This document shows, piece after piece, positions 18,510 through 28,271 of a stretch of DNA of 57,590 bases. The DNA is taken from assembly GCA_004020545.1 (NCBI GenBank), contig SAQE01000039.1, forward strand, positions 1 through 57,590, read 5' to 3'. This DNA is from Mesorhizobium sp. GTDB taxonomy: Bacteria; Pseudomonadota; Alphaproteobacteria; Rhizobiales; Rhizobiaceae. The notes under the pieces were generated by a model. The model had not been told where the DNA came from and did no database searches. It saw nothing but the letters and a program-made list of their open reading frames with translations. Position numbers and translations under genes: made by a program. How positions within the stretch are numbered: position 1 is the stretch's first letter; every line of letters starts with the position of its first letter.

Positions 18510-18557
18510 GAGCATGATCCCGAAAACTGGAATCCGGTTTTCGGAAAGATCATGCTC
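18510..18557. repeat. GCATGATC variant of the palindromic repeat, copy G
   Basis: GAGCATGATC at 18510 pairs with GATCATGCTC at 18548-18557, and the inner CCGAAAAC pairs with GGTTTTCGG. It shares size, position of bulges and inner CGGTTTTC core with the GCATGTC copies, but the outer stem is ATGATC/GATCAT. It fills the gap between the dsbA-like gene and aroQ. Confidence 0.75.
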
Positions 18558-18562
18558 AATAA

Positions 18563-19366
18563 CTAGAGCGCGCTCTTGGCCTGCTCGATCTTTTCCGCCA
18601 GAACCTGCTGTCCGAGCGCGCCGAAGACCACCTCGTTGCCGACCACATAGGATGGGGTGCCGGTGATCGACAGCTTGGTGGCGAGGTCGTAGGTCCGGGA
18701 GAGCGCCTCGTTGATGCTCGGATCCTTCATCTTCTCGCGCAGCTTCGCTTCGTCGGCGCCGAGCGAAAGCGCCACCTTCATGGCGGTCGCCTCGGTGGCG
18801 CGGCCCTGGCCGCCGAGCAGCGCGGTGTGGAAGGCGCCGTACTTCTCCGGCATCATCAGGTGGAAGGCCATCGACACCACGCTGGCCTTTTGCGAATCCG
18901 GGCTGAGGATCGGGAATTCCTTGAGCACAAAGCGCAGATCCGGGTCGGCCTTGGTTAACGCCTTCATGTCCTCGATGGCTCGTTTGCAGAAGCCGCAATT
19001 GTAGTCGTAGAACTCGACAATGGTGACCTTGCCGTTCGGGTTGCCGACGACGCCGTCGAAGGTGGAGTTGAAGATCTCGTCCTTCGCGTCCTTGATGACG
19101 CCGAGCGCGGCGAGCCGCTGTTCTTCCTTCTGCTTGGCCTCGAGCGCGTCCTGCACCTCGAGCAGGACCTCCGGGTTCTTCAACAGATAGTCGCGGATGA
19201 TGCCTTCGACCTCCTTGCGGTCGATCTTGCTGTCCGTGGAGGCCACTTGGATGGCTTGCGTCGTATCGGCCTTCGCGGCCTGCGGGCTTCCTGCCACGAA
19301 GCCGAATGCCAGCATGCCGAGCGCTACCGCCACGCCGGCGCTGCCGAGCAGGATTGCCTTGTTCAT
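18563..19366 (-). CDS. DsbA/DsbG-type thiol:disulfide interchange protein
   Basis: A 267-residue exported protein. The signal sequence is [23 protein letters not shown] helical segment ([26 protein letters not shown]) comes before the thioredoxin fold, as in ScsC-like proteins. The active site is CGFC (Cys124, Cys127) and the cis-Pro loop is GTPSYVVG. It would oxidise or isomerise periplasmic disulfides. AGAAGGAAATG before the ATG supports the start. The M48 protease gene ends 57 bases upstream. Confidence 0.93.
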   Translation of the reverse strand: MNKAILLGSAGVAVALGMLAFGFVAGSPQAAKADTTQAIQVASTDSKIDRKEVEGIIRDYLLKNPEVLLEVQDALEAKQKEEQRLAALGVIKDAKDEIFNSTFDGVVGNPNGKVTIVEFYDYNCGFCKRAIEDMKALTKADPDLRFVLKEFPILSPDSQKASVVSMAFHLMMPEKYGAFHTALLGGQGRATEATAMKVALSLGADEAKLREKMKDPSINEALSRTYDLATKLSITGTPSYVVGNEVVFGALGQQVLAEKIEQAKSAL

Positions 19367-19423
19367 GATCATTTCCTTCTGCCTATCCCGGCCCATTCTA
19401 GTCGCCGCGCATGGCCGGGAGGT

Positions 19424-20833
19424 TCATTTGAGTTTGTTCGATGGCGTGTAGTTTATGATATCCTGCGCGCGAAGCCAGCCGGGCTCGCCGCGCTTCAACT
19501 TCTGTTGAGCGCGCATGGCGAAGATTTTCGCATTCTTGTAGTCGGCCGAATAGTAGTGGCCTTCCGCCGTCGCAAGGTCGGCGGCGGGGATTTGTCCCAA
19601 TTCGCCATAGGCTTGCGCCAGATAGCGGTAGGCTTCCGCGTTTTCCTTGTCGCGGCCGATCCCGTTGTTGAGCTGGGTCACCGCCTTCTTGATCGAATCC
19701 GGTGTGCCGACCGCCATCAACGCCTGGCCGAGCGAGACCATCAGCAAACCAGACCGCGCCGGGTCGAGGCTGACGGCCTTGGCATAGGCATCCGCAGCAT
19801 CCCTGGGCTTGTTGACCTTCATCAGGATGTCGCCGCGCAACTCCTGGAAATAGGGGTTCTTAGGCTGTTCCTTGATCAATGCCGCGGTCTTCGTCAGCGC
19901 TGCGCCCGGATTGCCATAGAGATAGGTCTGCTGCGCGTCGCCATAGCGCGAGGCGAGACTGGTCGGGTTCTTGCGCATCAGCCGCGCCACGGCTGCCTGT
20001 CCCTGCATATAGGCGGCGATCTTGATGCGCATCATGTCATGCCGCTGCTGCAGCGCCGGCGGGTCGACCTTTTCGACATACGGGCTCGCCTTGACCAGGG
20101 CTTCGAGGTTGGCGATGCGCTCCTGCGGCATCGGATGGCTGATCCGGTAAGGGTCGAGCTGCGTGCCCGACAATGAAAGCGCGCTCTGGAAGCGGCCGAA
20201 GGTCTTCAGCATGCCCATGCCGGACTGGCCGGTGGCATTGAGATAGGTGATCGCCGAGCGGTCGGCCGTGATTTCTTCGCCCCGCTGATAGGCAAGGATG
20301 CTGCGCTGCGCCATCTCGCCGCCCCCGGCGGCGACGCCCATGCCGGCGCCGGCAAGGCCGCGGCTGTTGGTCGTGGCGCCGGCGACCATCGCGCCGGCGC
20401 CGAGCAGCGTGGCGATGATGGCCATGGTCTTGGCGCGGTCAAGCTGATCGCGCAGTTTCTGCTGATGGCCGCCGGCGATGTGGCCGGCCTCGTGCGCGAT
20501 GACGCCGATGATCTCGTTCGGCGTTTCGGCCGCCACCAGCGCCCCGGTGTTGATGAACAGGCGGCGGCCGGTGACGAAGGCGTTGAAGCTCTGATCGTTG
20601 ACGAGAACGATGTCGATGCCGTCATTGGCGAGGCCCGCAGCCTTGAAGATCGGCCGGGCATAGTCGCGCACCAGAGCTTCGATCTCGGCGTCGCGCACCA
20701 CGGGCACGCCTTGCGCGAAGGCATTCACCGAAGTGGATACCGCGACGGCGGCAGCAAGCAGGAGTGTCGCGAATCCGCGCGCGGTTCGCGCAATTTTCGA
20801 TCTGGCAATCATCGTTCGGGGTCGGCTCAACAT
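19424..20833 (-). CDS. Periplasmic M48 metalloprotease with TPR domain (BepA-like)
   Basis: A 469-residue exported protein. The signal peptide includes FATLLLAAAVAVSTSVNAFA. The M48 zinc site is HEAGH (His114-His118), with a downstream Glu in GEEITAD that completes the ligands. The C-terminal 200 residues hold several TPR-like helical pairs (for example NPYFQELRGDILMKVNKPRDAADAYAKAV). BepA/YfgC relatives police outer-membrane protein assembly; the same role is inferred. A second ATG at 20812 is an equally plausible start. Confidence 0.93.
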   Translation of the reverse strand: MLSRPRTMIARSKIARTARGFATLLLAAAVAVSTSVNAFAQGVPVVRDAEIEALVRDYARPIFKAAGLANDGIDIVLVNDQSFNAFVTGRRLFINTGALVAAETPNEIIGVIAHEAGHIAGGHQQKLRDQLDRAKTMAIIATLLGAGAMVAGATTNSRGLAGAGMGVAAGGGEMAQRSILAYQRGEEITADRSAITYLNATGQSGMGMLKTFGRFQSALSLSGTQLDPYRISHPMPQERIANLEALVKASPYVEKVDPPALQQRHDMMRIKIAAYMQGQAAVARLMRKNPTSLASRYGDAQQTYLYGNPGAALTKTAALIKEQPKNPYFQELRGDILMKVNKPRDAADAYAKAVSLDPARSGLLMVSLGQALMAVGTPDSIKKAVTQLNNGIGRDKENAEAYRYLAQAYGELGQIPAADLATAEGHYYSADYKNAKIFAMRAQQKLKRGEPGWLRAQDIINYTPSNKLK

Positions 20834-21029
20834 GACAGGTCCACTGGTAGACGAGCGGGCGAAGGATGAAAAGTCGGCGCCGATAACTTCCTGCGCGCTT
20901 GTGATCCCCACATCAATCGGGCATTTGTGCGGCGGCGCTGCCATTGAAGCCGGGCAATCGCAGGAAAGGGCATAGCCGTTTTCCGGCCCGAATTGCTCCA
21001 ACAAATTGGCAGGCTGGACGAGAGGTCAA

Positions 21030-22178
21030 ATGGTCGTTTCGCTTTCACGCCGCGGCGAGGTCGAGCCGTTCCACGCCATGGATATTCTGGCCGAGGCCAA
21101 CCGGCTGAAGGCCACCGGCGTTCCCGTGGTATCGATGGCGGTCGGCCAGCCGTCGGACCCGGCGCCGGCCGGCGTCCGCGAAGCGGCCGCTCTGGCGCTT
21201 AGGCGCGGCCGCATCGGCTATACCGACGCTTTGGGGCTGGCTGAGCTGCGCAAGGCGATTGCCGGGCACTATGGCGAGCACTACGGGATCGATGTCGCGC
21301 CTAGCCGCATCGCCGTCACCACCGGCTCGTCCGCAGCCTTCAACCTCGCTTTCCTGGCGATGTTCGATCCGGGCGACCGTGTCGCCATCGCCGCTCCCGG
21401 CTATCCGGCATACCGCAACATCATGGCCGCGCTCGGCATCGAGATCGCCGAGATCGAGCTCGGTTCGGACGCCTATCTCCATGCCGATCATCTGAAGGCC
21501 GCACATCGCGAAAAACCGCTGAAAGGCGTGCTGTTCGCCAGTCCCGCCAATCCGACCGGCGCGGTCATCCCCGCAGAAGAGCTTTCGGCGCTGGTCAAGA
21601 CAGCGGAAGAACTCGGCATCGCTGTCATATCGGACGAGATCTACCACCGGCTGGCCTATACCGCGCCGGATACGACCGCGCTCTCCTGTGGAGCCGGCAT
21701 GACGGTGATCAACTCCTTTTCGAAATACTATTGCATGACCGGCTGGCGCATCGGCTGGATGGTGCTGCCGGAGGAGTTGGTGCGGCCGGTCGAGCGCATT
21801 GCCCAGAGCCTCTATATCTCGCCGCCGGAACTGTCGCAGATCGCAGCGATCGAGGCCTTCAAGGCCACGCAAGAGCTGGAAGCGGTGAAGGCGCGCTACG
21901 CCTGGAACCGCGGCCTTCTGATGAAGCGCCTGCCGGAGCTCGGTTTCGCGCTCGCGGCACCGATGGACGGCGCCTTCTATGCCTTCTGCGACGTCACCCG
22001 GCACACCAATAACAGCATGGCCTTCGCGCGCAAGATGCTGGCCGAGGCGCATGTGGCGGCGACGCCCGGCCGCGACTTCGATCCGCTGCAGGGCCATCGC
22101 ACCATGCGCTTTTCCTATGCCGGCAGCCACGACGACATGGTCGAGGCGCTGGCCCGCATCGAACGCTGGCTGAAATAG
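21030..22178 (+). CDS. Class I/II pyridoxal-phosphate aminotransferase
   Basis: A 382-residue aminotransferase of fold type I. The PLP Lys232 lies in [16 protein letters not shown], Asp202 in ISDEIYH contacts the ring nitrogen, and the SPANPTG motif and the RFSYAGS Arg near the C-terminus bind substrate carboxylate. It resembles aspartate/alanine-type transaminases, but the amino donor cannot be fixed. GAGAGGTCAA precedes the ATG. glsA begins five bases after its stop, so the two likely form an operon that would link glutamine breakdown to transamination. Confidence 0.93.
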   Translation: MVVSLSRRGEVEPFHAMDILAEANRLKATGVPVVSMAVGQPSDPAPAGVREAAALALRRGRIGYTDALGLAELRKAIAGHYGEHYGIDVAPSRIAVTTGSSAAFNLAFLAMFDPGDRVAIAAPGYPAYRNIMAALGIEIAEIELGSDAYLHADHLKAAHREKPLKGVLFASPANPTGAVIPAEELSALVKTAEELGIAVISDEIYHRLAYTAPDTTALSCGAGMTVINSFSKYYCMTGWRIGWMVLPEELVRPVERIAQSLYISPPELSQIAAIEAFKATQELEAVKARYAWNRGLLMKRLPELGFALAAPMDGAFYAFCDVTRHTNNSMAFARKMLAEAHVAATPGRDFDPLQGHRTMRFSYAGSHDDMVEALARIERWLK

Positions 22179-22183
22179 ACGCC

Positions 22184-23113
22184 ATGCTGGAACTCGAGCA
22201 AGCGCTGGCCGAGGTTGCCGCCGAAATGGCCGAGCGCGCCGATCGCGGCGATGTCGCCACCTATATCCCGCAGCTCGGCAAGGTCGATCCGAGGAAATTC
22301 GGCATTGCCGCCGTCACCAATGACGGCCGCGTCATTCTCGCCGGCGACGCCGACCAGCCATTCTCGATCCAGAGTGTCTCGAAAGTCTTCACACTGACCT
22401 TGGCGCTGGGCAAGGTCGGCGACGCGCTATGGCAGCGCGTCGGCCGCGAGCCGTCAGGCAATCCGTTCAACTCGATCGTCCAGCTCGAGCATGAGAACGG
22501 CATTCCGCGCAATCCGTTCATCAACGCCGGCGCCATCGTCGTCTCCGACATCCTGCTTGCCGGCCATCAGCCGCGCGAGGCGATCGGCGAGGTCCTGCGC
22601 TTCGTCCAGTTCCTCGCCGACGACGATGCGATCATCATCGACCGCGAGGTCGCGGCCTCCGAGCGCGCCACCGGCTACCGCAATTTCGCCTTGGCCAACT
22701 ACATGAAATCCTTCGGCAATCTTCATCATGAGCCGGAGCTGGCGCTCGGTGTCTATTTCCACCATTGCGCCATCGCTATGAGCTGCAGGCAGCTTGCCAT
22801 GGCCGGCCGCTTCCTCGCCAATGGCGGCAGGAATCCGGCAACCGGGCATTCGGTCGTGTCGGCCGAGCGGGCGCGCCGCATCGGCGCGCTGATGCTGACC
22901 TGCGGCCACTATGACGGCTCCGGCGATTTCGCCTTCCGTGTCGGCATTCCGGGAAAAAGCGGCGTCGGCGGCGGCATTCTTGGCATCGTGCCGGGCGTGG
23001 CTTCGCTCGCCGTCTGGTCGCCCGGCCTCAACGAGAACGGCAACTCCAGGCTTGGCTCCATCGCGCTGGAGAAGATCGCCAGGATGATGAACTGGTCGAT
23101 CTTCGCGCCTTGA
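22184..23113 (+). CDS. glsA: Glutaminase
   Basis: A 309-residue glutaminase of the beta-lactamase-like GlsA/YbaS family, converting glutamine to glutamate and ammonia. The catalytic Ser64-x-x-Lys67 is in SIQSVSKVF. Other family stretches are [26 protein letters not shown] and [18 protein letters not shown]. Its start lies five bases after the aminotransferase, indicating co-transcription. A bidirectional terminator follows. Confidence 0.97.
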   Translation: MLELEQALAEVAAEMAERADRGDVATYIPQLGKVDPRKFGIAAVTNDGRVILAGDADQPFSIQSVSKVFTLTLALGKVGDALWQRVGREPSGNPFNSIVQLEHENGIPRNPFINAGAIVVSDILLAGHQPREAIGEVLRFVQFLADDDAIIIDREVAASERATGYRNFALANYMKSFGNLHHEPELALGVYFHHCAIAMSCRQLAMAGRFLANGGRNPATGHSVVSAERARRIGALMLTCGHYDGSGDFAFRVGIPGKSGVGGGILGIVPGVASLAVWSPGLNENGNSRLGSIALEKIARMMNWSIFAP

Positions 23114-23131
23114 GCGGCGGGTTCAAGCAAA

Positions 23132-23166
23132 GAAAAATCCCGCACCGGATGGCGCGGGATTTTTGC
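23132..23166. terminator. Bidirectional terminator between glsA and rne
   Basis: AAAAATCCCGC pairs with GCGGGATTTTT around an eight-base loop. T-runs flank it on both strands, so it can end both convergent genes. Confidence 0.88.
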
Positions 23167-23195
23167 TAACAGATCATCCGAACAGGTTGAAAAGC

Positions 23196-26135
23196 TTAGA
23201 AAAAGCCTTTCCTCTGCCACCAGCCGGCGCGCTTCGGCTTTTCTTCGGCCTTGGCCTCCTCGGAGAGGCTGGACGAAACGACGGGAACGACCGGCGCGTC
23301 GATCGACTGAGGCTTGCGTCGCGTCGGGTGGGCATTGACAGGTGCCTCGGCCCCGGTCGGAGCGGAAGCAGCGGCTGCCAGCTCCGGCTCGGCAACCTCA
23401 GGCGCAGCGGCCGGCTCGGGCGCGGTCTCGGCGACCGTTGCCGCCACAGCCTTCTTCGCTCGCGATGCACGGCGCGGCTTCTTCGGCTTCTCCGCCTCCG
23501 CAGCGTTGTCATTGATGGGCGACGGCGCGGCCTGCTCCTCGGCTGCCGCTACCGGCGGCGCGCCTTCGGGAGCCTCGACTTCCGCTTCACCAATTTCGAT
23601 GTCATCTGCCGGCTCGCCGGCGATAGCATCGGCAGCGGTTTCGCCTTCCTCGCGGCGATTGCGCTTGCCGCCGCGCTTGCCGCGACGGCGCTTCTTGCCC
23701 TGATCCTCTTCGGCCACTTCGGCGTCGGCCAGTCCTTCAGCCGTCAACTCGGCGGCTGCCTCGCCCGCCGGCGCGGCGGCATCCACCGGCGCGGGGGCCG
23801 AAACGGCATCGCCATGGGCACCGTGCTCGCGGTCGCGATCCTTGCCGCCGCGCCGCCTGCGGCGCTTGCGGCGCTTGCGGCCTTCGCTGTCCTCGGACCT
23901 CTGCTGATGCTGCCCCTGTTGCGGATGGCGCGGCTGTTCGGCCTCGACCGAAACTTCGTCTTCCTCCTCGACGACGATCTCGTCCTCGGGCTCTTCCGGC
24001 TCGACATAGGTCGGCAGGCTGCGCACCTCGACAAAGCCTTCCGGCTTCTCCGCCACAGCGCCGCGGAAGATCGCGTAGTGTTGCGCGCCCAGCGTCTCGT
24101 CGGCTTCGAGTGTGATGGTCAGGCCGAAGCGGGCTTCGAGCTCGACCAGATTGGCGCGCTTGTGGTTGAGCACATAGAGCGCCGTCGCGGCCGGCGTGCG
24201 CACGATGATGTGGCTGCGCGAATCCTTGAGCAGGAACTCCTCGATCGCCCGCACCACCATCAGCGCCACCGAAGAGTCGGAGCGCACATGGCCGGTGCCG
24301 CCGCAATGCGGGCAGGGCTTCATCGTCGATTCCAGCACGCTGGCGCGGATGCGCTGGCGCGACATCTCCATCAGGCCGAAATGCGAGATGCGGCCGACCT
24401 GGATGCGGGCGCGATCGTTCTTGAGGTGATCCTTCAGCCGCTTCTCGACGGAGCGGTTGTTCCGGTTCTCCTCCATGTCGATGAAGTCGATGACGATCAG
24501 GCCGGCAAGGTCGCGCAGCCTCAACTGCCGCGCGACTTCCTCCGCGGCCTCCAGATTGGTGTGGAGCGCGGTATCCTCGATCGAATGCTCCTTGGTGGAG
24601 CGGCCGGAGTTGACGTCGATCGAGACGAGCGCCTCGGTCTGGTTGATGATGATGTAGCCGCCGCTCTTCAGCGTCACCTGCGGCTGCAGCATGCGGTCGA
24701 GCTGCGCCTCGATGCCGCTGCGCACGAAGATCGGGGTGGTGTCGCGGTAGGGCTGCACCACCTTGGCATGGCTGGGCATCAGCATGCGCATGAAGTCCTT
24801 GGCCTCGCGATAGCCGTCCTCGCCGGAGACCAGGATTTCGTCGATATCCTTGTTGTAGAGGTCGCGCACCGAGCGCTTGATCAGGCTGCCTTCCTCGTAG
24901 ACGAGGGCAGGGGCCGAGGACTGCAGCGTCAGGCTTCGGACGTTTTCCCAAAGCCGCATCAGATATTCGTAGTCGCGCTTGATCTCGGCCTTGGTGCGGC
25001 TTTCGCCGGCGGTGCGCAGGATGACGCCCATGCCCTGCGGCACCTCAAGATCGGCCACGACCTCCTTCAGCCGCTTGCGGTCCTGGGCATTGGTGATCTT
25101 GCGCGAGATGCCGCCGCCGCGCGCGGTGTTGGGCATCAGCACCGAATAGCGGCCGGCGAGCGAAAGATAGGTGGTCAGCGCCGCACCCTTGTTGCCGCGC
25201 TCTTCCTTGACGACCTGCACCAGCAGGATCTGCCGGCGCTTGATGACCTCCTGGATCTTGTACTGGCGGCGCACCGGCTTGCGGCGGTTGCGGACTTCCT
25301 CGAGCGCGTCCTCGGCGCCGACCGATTCGATCTCGTGCTCGTCCGAATGCGAGGACTGCACCTCTTCCAGCATGCCGCGATCGCTTTCGCTCGATGCGGC
25401 CTCGTCAGCAGAAGTAGCTTCGCTGGTGGATTCTGCCTGCGGCACCGCTTCGGAAATCACATCGGCTTCGACACTGGCGGCAATCGAGGAGGGACCCGCA
25501 TCGGAAGGCTTGTCATTCCCCTCTTCGTCGCTGTCGCTGCTGGCTTCAGGAGCCTCGCTCGCCTGTTCGCCGGTCGCCTCGGTTATGGTTTCGACGCTCT
25601 CGGAGGCCGCTTCGGCGTTCTCCGCCGTGGCGTCGGTCGCGTCGCCGGCCTCATTGCCGGATTCGCCCGAAGCCGCGATCTCCTCGGCGTTTTCGCTGGC
25701 TCCCTCGGCACCGGCGGCATCAGCGCCGCGCTTATGCTCGCCACGGTCGCGATTCTTGCCGCCGCGCCGACGGCTGCGGCGGCCGCCGCGTTCGCGCGCC
25801 TGCTGCTCCTCGCCGCCTTCGGCCTCCTCGTCGTCTTCGTCCTCGGCCTCCTGCGCTTCGGCGCGCAGCAGGGCCTGACGGTCGGCGACCGGGATCTGGT
25901 AGTAATCAGGGTGAATCTCACTGAAGGCGAGAAAACCGTGACGGTTGCCGCCATATTCGACAAAGGCTGCCTGGAGGGAAGGTTCGACGCGGGTTACGCG
26001 AGCGAGATAGATGTTTCCTTTGAGCTGCTTCTTGTCCTGGGATTCAAAGTCGAATTCTTCGATACGGTTACCGCGAACGACAACAACGCGTGTTTCCTCC
26101 GGGTGGGAGGCGTCTATCAGCATCTTGTTGGGCAT
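23196..26135 (-). CDS. rne: Ribonuclease E
   Basis: A 979-residue RNase E/G endonuclease, the scaffold of the RNA degradosome. The S1 domain begins at about residue 36 and is split by an acidic, Ala/Glu/Ser-rich insertion (about 95-285), a feature of alphaproteobacterial RNase E. The DNase I-like catalytic Asp residues are in VSIDVNSG and VIDFIDM, and the zinc link is CPHCGGTGHV. The C-terminal 350 residues are disordered with Arg-rich blocks (RKRRKRRRRRGG) for RNA binding. The extreme tail AGWWQRKGFF matches the GWW motif that recruits PNPase in Caulobacter. GGGAGGAAACG precedes the start. Confidence 0.97.
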   Translation of the reverse strand: MPNKMLIDASHPEETRVVVVRGNRIEEFDFESQDKKQLKGNIYLARVTRVEPSLQAAFVEYGGNRHGFLAFSEIHPDYYQIPVADRQALLRAEAQEAEDEDDEEAEGGEEQQARERGGRRSRRRGGKNRDRGEHKRGADAAGAEGASENAEEIAASGESGNEAGDATDATAENAEAASESVETITEATGEQASEAPEASSDSDEEGNDKPSDAGPSSIAASVEADVISEAVPQAESTSEATSADEAASSESDRGMLEEVQSSHSDEHEIESVGAEDALEEVRNRRKPVRRQYKIQEVIKRRQILLVQVVKEERGNKGAALTTYLSLAGRYSVLMPNTARGGGISRKITNAQDRKRLKEVVADLEVPQGMGVILRTAGESRTKAEIKRDYEYLMRLWENVRSLTLQSSAPALVYEEGSLIKRSVRDLYNKDIDEILVSGEDGYREAKDFMRMLMPSHAKVVQPYRDTTPIFVRSGIEAQLDRMLQPQVTLKSGGYIIINQTEALVSIDVNSGRSTKEHSIEDTALHTNLEAAEEVARQLRLRDLAGLIVIDFIDMEENRNNRSVEKRLKDHLKNDRARIQVGRISHFGLMEMSRQRIRASVLESTMKPCPHCGGTGHVRSDSSVALMVVRAIEEFLLKDSRSHIIVRTPAATALYVLNHKRANLVELEARFGLTITLEADETLGAQHYAIFRGAVAEKPEGFVEVRSLPTYVEPEEPEDEIVVEEEDEVSVEAEQPRHPQQGQHQQRSEDSEGRKRRKRRRRRGGKDRDREHGAHGDAVSAPAPVDAAAPAGEAAAELTAEGLADAEVAEEDQGKKRRRGKRGGKRNRREEGETAADAIAGEPADDIEIGEAEVEAPEGAPPVAAAEEQAAPSPINDNAAEAEKPKKPRRASRAKKAVAATVAETAPEPAAAPEVAEPELAAAASAPTGAEAPVNAHPTRRKPQSIDAPVVPVVSSSLSEEAKAEEKPKRAGWWQRKGFF

Positions 26136-26783
26136 TATTTCGTTTCCTCCCGGCAGCCATCAGCCGCAGCTGGCGGGGCAGACCCCGCCGCTGTGTGCCT
26201 GGATTTGTATGGATGCCGGATAATTGAATGTCCGCCGGCCGGAGCTTCAACGCGATGGCGGTGCCGCCCGCTGCCACAATGGCGCGGTTCGATGCGGACC
26301 TTTCCATGATTGCGCTTGAAGCCATCGGCACCCAGCAGAACCTTTTTGAACCAAAGCCCGGGCTTAGCCGGACCAGCTTGTTTGCTCACACAGAGCCGGC
26401 GCGGGACATCCCGGCCGTTTTCATCGCACAAGCGATTCCCCCGCCACGGGAGCACGCCTGCGAAAATCGTCGCGATCACCTGAAGCCCGGAAGCGAAAGG
26501 AGCCGCCTTCACATCTTACCCTTGGCGGGAACTGCAGAGGCGGGCGGTTCCAGGATTGCAGTGATCCAATGTCGCTTTTATGATTTGGCGGGGTGGAAGG
26601 CAACCCCGATTTCGGATGCCGGCAAAAAGCGCTTCCGTTGGGGAAGGTCGAGCTCCATTTGCTGCATGAAAAGGCTTGGTTAACCTTCTCTGGATACCAA
26701 TTGTTAATCGAGTTGGCTGCCAGACAGGCCCTTCTGCGAAACGACCCGGCGCAAGGCGCCAAACCGGGAGCGACGGACAAGAG
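26136..26783. other. Long intergenic region between divergent rne and amidase genes
   Basis: No gene is seen in 648 bases. The half next to rne probably forms a long rne 5' leader, which in many bacteria mediates autoregulation of RNase E. A small hairpin GGGGT...ACCCC lies at 26591-26607. The half near 26784 should hold the amidase promoter, with a GGTTAACC palindrome at 26678-26686 region. No conserved element could be named. Confidence 0.45.
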
Positions 26784-28040
26784 ATGGGACTGGCAGGCAC
26801 CGCAGACAAGGGCCGTGGCGCCGCTGGGCATCTCCGACTCGTGACGAAGACGCTGTTCCTGCTGGCGGTCCTGCTTGGCCTGACCGTCGCCTCGCGCGCC
26901 GATGGGTTGCTTGGCGCGACCGGCTACAAGATGGCCGGAGACGCCACCAAGATGCGCATCGTCATGACCTTCGACCGCGAGCCGGATGTGAAATGGTTCC
27001 TGCTGCGCGGCCCCAACCGCCTTGTCGTCGATCTGCCGCGCACGCGATTCGCGCTCAGCGCCAAGGATGTGAAGCCGCGCGGCCTGGTGCGCGCCGTTCG
27101 CTTCGGCGACCAGGGCAAGGGTTCGCGGCTGATCCTCACCGGCAAGGGGCCGTTCGCCGTCGACAAGCTCGACGTGCTGAAGAATGATGACGGCAACGGC
27201 TATCGCATCGCCATCGACATGTCGGCCGCGTCGGAACGGGAATTCGACGAAGCTCTCGCCAACCAGTCGCTGACGACCGGCTCGACTGTTTCCGCCGACA
27301 AGGGCGGCCGGGTCGGTACCGGGCCGATCTCGGCGCCCGGCCATCGCTTCACCGTGGTCGTCGACCCCGGCCACGGCGGCGTCGACGGCGGCGCGGAGAG
27401 CGCCTCAGGCACGGTCGAGAAGGATGTCACGCTCGCCTTCGCCACCGAATTGCGCGACAAGCTGGCCGCGGTCGGCAGATACGAAGTGTACATGACGAGG
27501 GAGAGCGACGTGTACCTCACGCTTGACGACCGCGTGCGTATCGCCCGCCAGCACGAAGCCGATCTCCTGATCTCCATCCATGCCGACACGATCGCCGTCA
27601 AGGGCCTCCGCGGCGCCACCGTCTATACGCTCTCCGACAAGGCCTCCGATCCCGAAGCCCAGGCGCTCGCCGATCGCGAAAACCTGTCGGACCAGTTCGC
27701 CGGCATGAAGATCGAGAACGACAACAAGGAGGTCACCGACATCCTGATCGACCTGATCCGCCGCGAGACGCACGGCTTCTCGATGAGCTTTGCCCATACG
27801 CTGGTCGGCCAGCTGTCGACCAGCGTCGGCCTGATCAACAATCCACAGCGTTCGGCGGGCTTCAAGGTGCTGAAGGCGCCCGACGTTCCCTCCGTATTGG
27901 TCGAGCTCGGCTATCTCTCCAACAGCAGGGACGAGGCGCAACTCCTCAGCGCCGACTGGCGCGGCAAGGCGGCGCAAAGCATAACCAATGCCGTTGCCCT
28001 GTTTGCCGCGGCGAAAGCCGGAACCGGGACCGGTGGTTGA
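26784..28040 (+). CDS. N-acetylmuramoyl-L-alanine amidase with AMIN domain (AmiC-type)
   Basis: A 418-residue exported amidase that cleaves the peptide from muramic acid during cell separation. The hydrophobic signal segment is TKTLFLLAVLLGLTVASRA. The AMIN domain follows (about residues 45-145). The amidase_3 domain has its zinc ligands in VVDPGHGGVDGG, the EKDVTL Glu, SIHAD, and the catalytic Glu in VLVELGYLSN. ATG at 26784 gives a long n-region; GTG at 26841 is an alternative start. PBP1A lies downstream on the same strand, in keeping with a cell wall cluster. Confidence 0.94.
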   Translation: MGLAGTADKGRGAAGHLRLVTKTLFLLAVLLGLTVASRADGLLGATGYKMAGDATKMRIVMTFDREPDVKWFLLRGPNRLVVDLPRTRFALSAKDVKPRGLVRAVRFGDQGKGSRLILTGKGPFAVDKLDVLKNDDGNGYRIAIDMSAASEREFDEALANQSLTTGSTVSADKGGRVGTGPISAPGHRFTVVVDPGHGGVDGGAESASGTVEKDVTLAFATELRDKLAAVGRYEVYMTRESDVYLTLDDRVRIARQHEADLLISIHADTIAVKGLRGATVYTLSDKASDPEAQALADRENLSDQFAGMKIENDNKEVTDILIDLIRRETHGFSMSFAHTLVGQLSTSVGLINNPQRSAGFKVLKAPDVPSVLVELGYLSNSRDEAQLLSADWRGKAAQSITNAVALFAAAKAGTGTGG

Positions 28041-28271
28041 CGGGGCTGCACCCGCCCACAACCAAGAGCCGTCCTACAACCACAAGTGGCGTTGCACGAC
28101 GACAACACGTAGCGTTATTATTCTGCGGAACGAGTCCTGAAATTTCGCGCTGCCGTATTTTGTCCACATGGTCGCGACATGGGTTTTCGTTGCGGATTGG
28201 GACCGCCCCGTGAAGCTTGCGCGACTGTCGGCTTCGTTTAGGAAAATCCCGAACCTCGGACTGGAGCGGGC

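Noticed and set aside
18363-18998. Extension of the aroQ frame upstream of TTG 18362
   Set aside because: It runs antisense through a palindromic repeat and the dsbA-like gene; the family N-terminus begins at the TTG.
23163-26309. Plus-strand frame of about 1000 codons opposite rne
   Set aside because: It mirrors the entire rne gene, whose motifs are unambiguous; the opposite frame is low-complexity Leu/Arg/Ala sequence.
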